Assembly (NCBI GenBank): GCA_024336345.1
Contig: JANFOG010000001.1
Location: forward strand, 1,426,001-1,490,000
Direction: 5' to 3'
Source: Mariannaea sp. PMI_226
Lineage: Eukaryota; Ascomycota; Sordariomycetes; Hypocreales; Nectriaceae
Length of the DNA stretch: 64,000 nt
Position numbers and translations under genes: made by a program. Numbering within the stretch: the first letter of the stretch is position 1; the number at the start of each line of letters is the position of its first letter. Under the pieces are notes generated by a model, which worked only from the letters and a program-made list of their open reading frames with translations, searched no databases and had not been told where the DNA came from. Below are positions 49,016 to 59,100 of the stretch, piece by piece.

Positions 49016-50335
49016 ACTAAATCAAGTTAAAGTAAAAAAGATATAGAGGGAGTTTTTTTTGTTTGGGTCTCATTCTGATTAGGTAACATGACAACTATTT
49101 ATTGAAACCATGAAACCACGCACACAGTTCCCGTCCCCGTGATGTCAAAGAATCCTGCTCAGTGACAAAATAGAACACGTCAAAAAGAGTAAATATGTAG
49201 AAGTGAACAAAAAGAAAAAGAAAACATACAACAGCAGGGATTCCCCGGTCGTCACCGACCCGAGTACTAGTCTGCCGCTTCTCAGCTTAACGTACGGAGA
49301 GCAGACGGGATCCAGTGTATTCTAAGAGCTATGGTCGTATGTACCAGCGAACTGATGGAATTAGTATAAGAGGTCAAGATTCTATTCCAGAGGGAAAATC
49401 TCGATTAATTCGTTATTGCCAGAACCCACAGGCTGTACTCTATCAGTTGGTACACCAGGGTCATCATTTGTCTAGTTTCTATAGTGACATTTCTGTTTCT
49501 TGGTTTTTTATGCAGCGTATAGAGTGTAAAGTCAGACAGGATCCTCCTTGTGGCTGTTTGCTTTTCCTTGCCTCTAATCGCTCTGTCTCCAGACGAGAAA
49601 CAGAAGCATTTGACACCCAAATAGTATTTAGTAAAAAAAGATGTCTTCATCAAACTTATCCGAAAGACCCTCTTGTCCATTACAACTAGATCCCTAAGCC
49701 CGTGCTAGATAAATGCGTTAGATGTATATTTGAGCGAGGCAGGGGGTTCAGGTCTGTATCATTCAAACCGCAAAAGCCACATCAACCAGAATCTCTCTTG
49801 ATAGGATGGCTTCTTTCGGTGAGAAAGGCGTCATGAGAGGCTTTCTCATGAAAATGCAGTCTACCTAGTCTTCTTTTCACCATTTTGTTTAAATACACTG
49901 TCAGATTTTTGTTTTCGTTGCAACACACAGAAGTTTCAGCCTTCCAGGAAGGCTGACCAATCGTTTAATATCTTGTCAGCGCCTTGTTGAGGATGAGCCT
50001 TTGAATCATCTGCCGTGGTTTGAAGAAAGTAAATGCAGATACACTTCGCCTATTGAGAGCTCAGCACTCAGTCAGATTTCCTCAAGGTGGCCAGGGTCCC
50101 CTGGGCTGCCTGGTTAAGCGCCTTGTCAACCACTCATAGACTTGGGGATATCATGAAACTGCATACATGGTATTATGTGCTGACCACCCTGCTGCCTGTT
50201 GGCCATAACTCAAAGCCCAATGTTTTACTCACCCAAAAACAACGGAGAAGAATGACACTGTTTTTTTTCACCTTCATATTTCATTTAGCTTCCACCAAAA
50301 CAAAAATAACAACAAACACATCTTCCACGAACATC
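49016..50335. other. GLR1 3' region, 5S gene and HET promoter
   Basis: This is 1.3 kb containing the GLR1 3' flank, the 5S rRNA gene (listed separately) and the HET promoter. The plus-strand frame 49315-49689 starts inside the 5S gene and has no protein family signature. The HET reading frame is open upstream to 50087, but the extra 83 codons do not look like the family's N-terminus. Confidence 0.55.
49224..49342 (-). rRNA. 5S ribosomal RNA gene
   Basis: The minus strand reads as a fungal 5S rRNA of 119 nt. It begins ACATACGACCATA and ends GTTGTATGT; the two ends pair perfectly as helix I (with one G-U). Internal landmarks are GGATCCCGTC, GTTAAGC (box A region) and GGGTCGGTGACGACC (box C region). 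A T-rich run (TTTTCTTTTTC) directly follows as a pol III terminator, and a TATA-like TTATAC lies about 25 bp upstream. Pezizomycotina carry dispersed 5S genes of several sequence types, which fits an isolated copy. It converges on GLR1, 208 bp from its stop codon. Confidence 0.9.
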
Positions 50336-52327
50336 ATGTTTACCTACGATTCGCTGAGTTGTAAAAACTCTGAGATACGGCTTATTCGCTTCGCGGAACC
50401 CGCCGATGCCGCGGCGCCGATTCGACTTGAATTATGCCATGCCTCCATGACTGACACCCACTATGCGGCACTATCGTACGCGTGGGGTGATCACAAAAGA
50501 ACCAGTCAGATATATGTCAATGGCGGTTCATTTACGATTAGCCGCAGTCTACATGACGCGCTCAAGCAGCTCCGCCAGAATGGTGTTCAGTCCTGGTTCT
50601 GGGTTGACTCCATCTGTATCCAGCAGTCTGATCCAGAGGAGAAGACTCACCAGGTCAGACAGATGCACGCCATCTATACCCAGGCGAACTTAGTATACAT
50701 ATGGCTAGGGCTAGGTTCCGATGACTCTGATAGAGCAATGGATTTCATTTCTCGTATTGGTCCCCGAGGATTGGCCGTGGGATCAGCAGACCTTTGGCCC
50801 GATTACAACCGAAACGAGGAAGTTTGGGGCTACATCAAGGCGCAGCCATCTTCTCAGCTTGTGGAAGCAAATGGCAATGCTATGGGGTCGGAGTTGGCTC
50901 AGTTCATGTTTGATCTCCTGCACGAGAAGAGTCTGCACCGCGATACATCAGGTAGGGAGAGTGTGGTTCCCGGGATTCACGACCTCATGGAGCGGGAGTA
51001 TTGGTGTCGTGTTTGGATCATCCAGGAAATCTCCCTAGCTAAAGAGGCTTTGGTTTTGTGCGGTACAAGGAGTGTCTCGCTCGATATCTTTGATGCGACC
51101 TTCACCGCTGTGTCCCACTGCATATGCTCAGGTCTGCGGATGCTTCGTTCAGACACACGATACTTTGCATGGAACTTGAGCCCGAACTTCTATACCATCA
51201 CAGGTTTGACTACTCGTCGCAAACATCGTCAACAGGACCAATTACGACTAGTTGACATTGTCTACAGATATGATATCCCGCCGCGTCGCCCACATTACTC
51301 TGCTTCTGATCCTCGAGACATTGCCTTTGCGCTGCTAGGTATCATCACAGATAGGAAGTCACTAGACTTGCACATAGATTACGGGTTATCGTTCGTTGAG
51401 GTCTTTACGGCCATGACGAGAGCCCTAATTTACGACGGTCATACGCACCATGGGTCATACCACCTAGGCAGTTGCGTTCCAAGAAGAGATAACCCATGTC
51501 ACCTCCCTAGCTGGGTTCCTGACTGGCGAGAAATAGGGAAGTATGGCGTTGAAGTCTTCCCGATAAACTACCGCTGTTTCTTCAACGCTATTTCCGGTAT
51601 GCAAATGCCACCTCCTATCATCAATTGCGAGTCGGACAATAAGGAGGGGTTATTTCGTTGCTCCGGGTGCCGCGTCGACATAATCACGGAGGTTATGCAG
51701 CCGCCCATGTGGGTTCAACGGGATGAATGGTTAGCATCGAGAATCGTAGACTCAGATGCTTGGCTCTCTTCCATCCTCGACTTTGCCAAACTAGGACCGG
51801 ACCAGGCCCCGGGAGAAGACTATGTTTGGAGAACTATCTTGTTTGGTGAGCTCGGCAAGACGAGGCCTCCCAACAGCGACCCAAGGAGGTTCGGTGAGGA
51901 GGTTGCTTCCCTAGTGCGCAAAATCATGCGTCGAGAACGTATTTACGTTGAAAGCCTCACTCAAGAGCAGATAAACTTCATCCGTTATGGTCCGTTTAAA
52001 CTCGCAGACAGTCGGCCAGATCTTGAGACTGTCGATGATCAGCTCGCATATTTTGCCAGAGAGTGGCCAAAGAGCATAGGGGCCTGCAATCGCGAGAGGA
52101 CACTGTTCAAGACGGTGAAAGGGATGCTCGGTCTTGGCCATGTGGCCATTGAGACCGGTGATATTGTAACTTTACTATGGGGTGTGAGATCACCCATTAT
52201 CCTGCGGCCGCGAGGCGATGGCAATAGGGGTGATTTTACCTACATAGGAGATGCATACATCGATGGGATCATGTATGGGGAGTTCCTCAAGACTTCACCA
52301 CCACGTGAGGACTTCCTAATATATTGA
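50336..52327 (+). CDS. HET-domain (heterokaryon incompatibility) protein
   Basis: Intronless, 663 residues from ATG at 50336; the frame is open upstream, but this start gives the usual short N-terminus before the domain. The HET domain (PF06985 type) spans about 43-200: HYAALSYAWGD near its start, then SRSLHDALKQLR, FWVDSICIQQSD (88-99), QVRQMHAIYTQANLVYIWLG, and the MEREYWCRVWIIQEISLAKEALVLCG block beyond. HET proteins mediate allorecognition cell death after fusion of incompatible hyphae in some species, and many have no known role. The C-terminal part has DPRDIAFALLGI, a common partner segment, and no NACHT, ankyrin or WD repeats, so it is a stand-alone HET type. It sits between a complete and a truncated 5S copy in the same orientation. 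The partner and any allelic polymorphism are unknown. Confidence 0.93.
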   Translation: MFTYDSLSCKNSEIRLIRFAEPADAAAPIRLELCHASMTDTHYAALSYAWGDHKRTSQIYVNGGSFTISRSLHDALKQLRQNGVQSWFWVDSICIQQSDPEEKTHQVRQMHAIYTQANLVYIWLGLGSDDSDRAMDFISRIGPRGLAVGSADLWPDYNRNEEVWGYIKAQPSSQLVEANGNAMGSELAQFMFDLLHEKSLHRDTSGRESVVPGIHDLMEREYWCRVWIIQEISLAKEALVLCGTRSVSLDIFDATFTAVSHCICSGLRMLRSDTRYFAWNLSPNFYTITGLTTRRKHRQQDQLRLVDIVYRYDIPPRRPHYSASDPRDIAFALLGIITDRKSLDLHIDYGLSFVEVFTAMTRALIYDGHTHHGSYHLGSCVPRRDNPCHLPSWVPDWREIGKYGVEVFPINYRCFFNAISGMQMPPPIINCESDNKEGLFRCSGCRVDIITEVMQPPMWVQRDEWLASRIVDSDAWLSSILDFAKLGPDQAPGEDYVWRTILFGELGKTRPPNSDPRRFGEEVASLVRKIMRRERIYVESLTQEQINFIRYGPFKLADSRPDLETVDDQLAYFAREWPKSIGACNRERTLFKTVKGMLGLGHVAIETGDIVTLLWGVRSPIILRPRGDGNRGDFTYIGDAYIDGIMYGEFLKTSPPREDFLIY

Positions 52328-53140
52328 TAAACGGAGACTATCTCGATTGGCAGTGGCTTTGATGCCAATGCGTTCGGTCATATGCTTGGTCTGACACGGT
52401 CTGGCGACATTTGGAAGTTTAGCACAATGAATATCATTCAGTCATGGAAGGCAAACGATGGGAGGGCTACGGTAGTGATATTGGGAATATTAAATTTCGT
52501 CAACAGAACGGATTGAACATTAGCTGTCGTTCGCCCACGCGTTTCGGTAACTCGAACTTCAAACGAAACCCGGTCAGCATTCAGAGCCCCCCCAGCATCA
52601 GGATCGAGCTTCGTGCCCCGGCATGAAACACCCACATTTTGCAGTAGGAAGAATGAGAGAAATTACTACAGAAACATGTCCTAGACTGGCCGAGTACTAA
52701 TCCACCGCTTCTCAGCTTAACGTGCGGAGAGCAGACGGGATCCAGTGTATTCTAAGAGCTATGGTCGTATGTAGAAACTAGTGGTGCCTGAGTCAGGTTA
52801 AAAGACACTGAGAGATGACCACGCAGTTTGTAGATTCTTGCCACCCCTATCTCGATTCTCTAGCATTGAGAATATGCACAGGTTCGATGGACAGAAATAA
52901 TCTTGAGTTCATCACTGCATGAGCCTCTGTGGGGGTACGAATCACTCGGAGGGCCGCCAGACATGTCTCATCTACTTGATCAAGTAGTTTGTGTGCTAGA
53001 CACAAAAACGCAACATGATGCAATGTTTGTTGTTTTTTTTTCTTTCCTTTTTTTTTCTTTGTTTTTTGGATCTTGTGGCCATATATGCATGAAGCTAGAC
53101 TTTATTCAACCCATTGAGTCTATCTATTAGGGGGGAAGTC
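52328..53140. other. HET 3' flank with truncated 5S copy
   Basis: This is the 3' flank of the HET gene, the truncated 5S copy (separate entry) and a T-rich run near 53030-53067. The short frames have no recognisable features. Confidence 0.55.
52690..52772 (-). pseudogene. 3'-truncated 5S rRNA copy
   Basis: The minus strand carries the first 83 nt of a 5S gene, starting ACATACGACC at 52772, then breaks off within the sequence preceding box C. Compared with the complete copy at 49224-49342 there are four differences, all transitions, in the shared segment. The 3' third, helix I closure and terminator are missing, so it cannot give normal 5S rRNA. The flanks do not match those of the complete gene. 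Truncated 5S fragments are known in filamentous fungi. Confidence 0.85.
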
Positions 53141-56100
53141 ATACTGAGGTAAACAAGGGCTGTCCGGAGCCAGCAATGTCGTTGTTTGTTGAGCTGTGAT
53201 GATATTGGCAAGACTAGGTTGTGTACAACCTCATCCCATCGACAACTCACACCACACACTGTTTTAGCATGGCTATTTCGTCCTACTTCCGATCTCTGGT
53301 GTAGAAACTTCCAGCTTAATTTACAACATCATCGATACGCCAACGCACATTCGTAGTATCACCATCACACAGGGTTCACTCTCTTGCTATGTGTCTGGCC
53401 CAGAAGGGTAATCCCAACAGAATGTCGTTGTCTCCAAGAGCCTTGTGCAACTGTTGCACTGACTCGGATACGCGCATGCGTCCTCTTCGCTCAAGGGGCA
53501 CAAATACGCTCTATCGGTGTCAACTTGCATAAAGCCTCCTCGCACTGGTCTCAATAAAGGCTCATGCAGACGCCAGGAGCACAGGAGGTTGGTACTACGA
53601 GAGGCGGCTGCCAATCTTGTTCAGTGAAACAAGCCATGTTTACTTGACGCACTGCACGGTCTCTGACGGTCTTAAGAAGCGGATTGGTGATCTCGCTTTT
53701 CGTCGGAATGATGTATTGGAAAACATGGACGAATCGTTTGAGAGAGAGGAGAGAGGCGCTCGGGCTATGCGGACTTGAAGGTCGTGAAACAATATATATG
53801 CACATGGACTTATTCGGCCGCGGTTGTCTGTAATGCTGTCGTCCTATAATAATGTGATGTGTCGTAATCTACAAAGTGCGTAGAGTTTCAGCAAGGGGAG
53901 CTATGTCGTAGTAAAACACGAAGGAATTCGTGATTTAGATGACAAACCTGTGCCAAGCCATGTCAACATCCAATCTTGGGTATCAGGGTACCGATGTGAA
54001 TTTGTACAAGCCTAGCACATGATTGCGCAACACGCATCAGTGCACAGCGAAGTGACGCAGAAATGACTAGAAACCAGAAAAAGAAAACAAATATCCAGGC
54101 AGATTGGACCCTTTGTTATGATCAGATGGGAGCCGCAAGAACCAAGTTTTGCTGCATCACCTACCTACCCTACACTTCAGGAAAGACATCATGTCGGTTG
54201 ATCAAATCAGCTCTCACGTGTAGCCGAGTTTCTGTTGGGTAATCTCTCAGCCCAAAACTATAGTGGTCTCACATCCCGTGAGCTGTCACTTGAGCACTCG
54301 GGAAACTCCAAGTCCAGAACAAAGCCACCACATTGGCTCTGGAGGGAGTGGGAGGAAGAGTCCGGCGCAAAAGTATCACACCCACACACATATGGCAGCA
54401 CACTCACAGACACATACCTCGGCGTTTTTTTTATGTCATCAGAAACCCCCCCTTCCAAATAACCCACTCATGGGAAGAGAAATAATTTCAAAAATAACAT
54501 TAAAACAAAAACGCTAGGCTCACGAGTTCCTGCAGGAAGCTGACCGGCTCACTGGAAGTTTTCAATGACCCGTCACATGGAGCAAATGGCCCAGAACTGG
54601 AGTAAGCTCCCAGACGCCACCTCCGCATCAATGGGAATATCTTCCAGAGGCCGAATCTCCCCCGTGCCCCAAAAAGGCATCTGCCCAAGTCTTCGAACCG
54701 TTGCAGCCCTAATTAGTGTCTGGGGTTTCCCAAGTCTTAGTCTGTGGACTTGATTTTGCTTGATAAGGAGAGAGATTGCGGAGGAGAATGTTATCAAGGG
54801 GGGGACCATTCCTCATTCGCACATCAATTGAACGGCGTTACAGACCAACCCCGCGTTCCTTTCCTCGTGTGACCCTTCCAAGAAGAAGGGCTCGAATGAA
54901 ACGGTTCGGAAAAGATTCTGGCCGAGCGAAATAACGCGGGGAGGTGATGCACAAAGCACACTAAGCATGATAAGTCATAAACGAAATGCGATGGCTCGAT
55001 CCTGGGGAAGAGGGGGGAAAGGGGGGCTGGGGTTGGCACCAAGACCAAAGACACGAGAGGGGAACTAGGTAATTGGAAGTGGAAATGTGTCAAGGCAAAG
55101 CCGCAGCTCTTCATCACACAGGATGGGGGTTTCCAACACAACCAACTGCACTTACACCCAGCCGAGCCAAGATAGTGCTGTAAGATGGCGTCACAAGGCG
55201 GTGCCGGAATTGGCAAAGCCATCATGATGGCCATTCAGGGTCCCAGGCGGCTGAGCACGGGGTTGCCATCCCAAACGGACCTGCAGCAGGTCTAGTACAG
55301 ATTACGGCACCATGGAACTTATTGGTTCTGATGCTGATGTGAGTGGCTGACGACAAAGATGCAGGAAGGATAAGACATGCCATTCATACATATGTTTGGC
55401 ACGTAGGCAATAGTCGTTGATAAACATTGCCTGAGAGGAACACTCCCGTCTGGTCGTGTTTTGTCTGCAGGCTGGCTCGCGCGGCACCTTTTTGTTTTCT
55501 TGGGCTTTGGGTGTGCGAAGGTCCCGTGGGTGGCTTTGGGCTCACACCACTCAAAACAAACCCGTCTAGGCCCTTGTTTCTGAGAATTCATCTTGTACAA
55601 TGTTGGGCGGGGTAGATTGGCTGAGTCCAAGCCACCACTGACGAACAGTTCTGTGCCGTGAAGACTCGGCAGGCATGGAGAACAACAGCAAGAGAACAAT
55701 GGGAGCGTGCTCCCCCCAGCACCCGTTCGCATTGACGTTGCAATCATTGTGCCGAGCCTAGGGGTAGCGGAAAATTTGAAATGACGATGATCGAAAGCGG
55801 CAAGCGCTCACTTGGTAGCTAGCACCATGCCTCTTGTTATACATGATGATTATTACTATGTATTATTATGGTTATTATTGCGAGTAATCTGTAGAGTCGC
55901 CACTGGTTTCGACAAAATTTCAAACTTCATTTAGCTAGCGAATTGCTTCCAAACACCATTCGGCCACGGTCAAGGCCGCGGCTACTGGTGCAGGTTCCAC
56001 TAATTCTTTTTCTGGGGGAGTTCTCCACGGTGGACGACACCAGAGTATGGGGAAGTCTAGTATCGCTGGTTATTGGTTGAACCAGACAAACCCTTCCTCC

Positions 56101-59100
56101 CCCCCGTTTTTGCCGGCCTCCTCCAACTCCCCCAAGGAAAAATACCCTCCAAGGTTGGTGGCGGCGAAAGAACAGTCAATGGTAATTTGGTAACACATTT
56201 GCCTCCTCGTTTTAACCTTGAGTGAGAGATATAATAGTCCAAGAAGAGGATTGTGGCAAGATCATATGCAGTAGGGTTTTTTGGGGGGTTTTTATTTTCT
56301 TTTATAATACATGTACTCCGTATGTAGGTGCAGATATGTATCAATGGGCAATGCCATGTCACTGTGAAGGCTTCACGGCAATTTTGCAGCACTGGGCAAT
56401 CGACCACAATTACCAGTCCACGCTAATGATTCGAAGAACGTTTGGGGGGCAGTTGTGCAACGTGAAAAACGATAATGTGTACCCCTCAGGGCGGACTAAA
56501 GATAGACCCCCCCAACTCTTGATTAGTAGGAACAAGGGGGGACGGGGGTGCCTTTTTTCTTTCTTTTCTTTTTTTTTTTTGTCACTTTTTTCCTAATAGA
56601 CGATCCTCCCCCCAAAAGTCGCTAGTAGCTGGAAACGGCTATGGTTCTCCGAAGCTATGAGTCTGGGGAAGCACCAGGCTGCGGCACTGCACTGAAGGAT
56701 GATGAATTATTCTGGAGAAGGAGATGATTCCCTACCGTTCTGGATGGGGCTGAACGGTGGACCGAACGTGGTGATTGAAACATATCGACAGGGACAAAGA
56801 ATTTGGTAACGGGGGCAGAAAAGGCGCCTCGGATCAACTCCAAGTACCGCACGCTGCACACCCTATTCCCAAGAACAGCGACGTGCAGGAAATAAATCCC
56901 ATCCTTAGGCTTTCGCACAGACAAGAGGCTGTCAGAGACTGGTGGTCGAGCCCGGCCAAAGGATGGCTTCGGGTAATGGGTACAGTACCATTATCCCAGG
57001 CCTCGCCCCGTACCTACGGCATCTTGCTTCGGCCATTCAACTACTGTACGGCAGTCTTTTTCCAAGCCCTGGCATCGACAGGGTAGAGAAAAGGGAGTGG
57101 TTTGCAAGGGGGGAGATGCGTTTCCGTGGGTTAGCTGCCTTTCAGGGGAGGGGATGGTTGCGTTCAATCCTGTGCCAAACCCTCTCAGGCATGGTAGAAA
57201 CTGCAAGATGCGTTCAGTGGCACCGACGCCCACTTGTTATTTGGGTAGAGGACCGGGGGGGGAGGGGACGTCCCGCGTGGAAGCGAGGAAGTGCGCGGAA
57301 CGGAGCGCCAATTGGAGCACAATTTGTCAGAGAGGGCGAAAATAGGGGATGAAGGAAAAAAGTGCGGGGGCTTGGGGGGCCAAAGGCCTTCTGTGACTCG
57401 TCAGATCAGCTAAGCAAGAGCTGGCTTTGGGGTTGAAGGGGGCGAGAATGAGACGATGCGACGTAAAGCGATAGTTGCTGGAGTCCTGCCATGCTGGCAG
57501 GAGGCGAACGGTCCTTTTGGTTGGTTGAGATGTGAAGATCCAGAGGCAATGGCGTACTCTGGAAGGGGAAAGGAAGAACAGAGGAACAAAAAAAAAACAA
57601 AAATAAAAATAAAAATAAAAAGTAACCAAAACATGACAACAGAAAAGCAACACCAACACCACTCCCCAAAAAAGGAAACTTGATGATAACAAATGATGAA
57701 TAACAAAACAGCAAGAAAACAATAGCAGAGGTTGTCTGGCGTTGTTAGTGGGCTTTTGTTCATAATTCCCGAAACCCCCGTAAGCCACAGCTTGGGGAGA
57801 CCCTTGAACAAAGCATCTAGATGCAATCGATGCACCAAACTGGAGCACAAATGTACAATGTAAGTGAGGCATACTGTACATAGTAGCATTTTTCTCTAAT
57901 GTACCGTTGAAAAAAAAGGTCTGGCCAGTAGTTGCAAAGAATATCCATTCAGGCAGGCAGGCAGGTAGGCAAGGTAGTATCAGTTATTGCTGCACTCGCT
58001 TCCTGCAGGACTGAAAATGCGCAAAAACGAGGCAAACGTGAAGGCAACCAAATGGCTAGTCAAAAGTTGGCGAAGTCGTCAAGTCCCACCAGATTGCCTT
58101 CAGCACTGGGATTGATTGGGCGGAAGGATCTCGACGCCTCTCTCAGCATGAGTTAGGTACCGGAAATCTCCATTGACCAACGAGAGCTCTTCATCATTGC
58201 TTTTTGGTACCTCAGGCTGCCTCTCCCCCCAACGCCCCCCTAGTCGATATCCTATGCACGCATCTCAGATAGGCATTTCTACCCATGTCCTTGAAAGCGC
58301 CCACGGTCCTTGTTCCCCTAGCTCTATCCTGGCTCGTCCCCGAGCCGAACGCAACCCTAGGTAGGCAGTGGGCAAAAAAGATCAATGGGAACGCCGGATG
58401 ATGGAGCTCCCGCATGGAGCGACAGCATGGATTACGACGTGCTTTCCAAGCACAGGCCAAGGATGTACAGGGGAAGACAGGGCAAAAAGAAGAAGGAAAA
58501 AATTTTTTGTTACGCCGTCACAGCTAAGCCGGGCCATCAGGGGACCCGTGCCTGATCCCATTCTCCTGCCGGTCATTGTAACAGGCCAAGCGCAAGCGAG
58601 GCGAGAATGAGTCCCGTTCCGTTGCTACCGAACAGACGTCGTTTAGTTTATCTGAGGGGCCTGGTTGTTAGAGACCGGTTCCTTTGGTCTCAAGAGGTGA
58701 GAAACATGTATAATGCGAACTGCTATGGTGTAGTGGTACGTGTTCTAGGGTATGTACATAGTATGCTGGTATGTAGATAGGGCATGAAATAGTGCCAAAC
58801 TTACGAACGAAACTTCAAGACGATAAATTATGAAGAAAAAGAAATTTAGTTTGGCAGTTAACGGGCAAGACTAGATAGAGCCGGGATCTTGCAGTGACTC
58901 AAATCGAAACTCCGACGGAGAGCGGAGAGCCACGAGGCATCAATGCAAGGGAGAAAGGTAAATATTATGCAAAGCATGCTATAACGAAAACCTCATATTT
59001 ACGTAGCACAGTTGATAGAGTGAGGGAGAGAAAAAAAAAAAAAGAAAGGAACCCCCCCAAAAATGTGTCTAGCAGAACAAAGAAAGGAAGAAAAAAAAAA

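Noticed and set aside
49315..49689. 124-codon plus-strand frame after glutathione reductase
   Set aside because: It begins inside the 5S rRNA gene and has no recognisable protein features.
50087..50335. N-terminal extension of 83 residues on the HET protein
   Set aside because: Contains a poly-T derived Phe run and does not resemble HET N-termini; the ATG at 50336 gives the typical short lead into the domain.
57327..57881. 184-codon hydrophobic minus-strand frame that looks like a membrane protein
   Set aside because: The apparent membrane segment is the translation of an A-rich (AAAAAT)n tract on the plus strand; a second frame reads the same way.
58720..58745. tRNA-like D-arm on the plus strand (ATGGTGTAGTGGTACGTG)
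   Set aside because: Downstream sequence has no T-arm or acceptor pairing.
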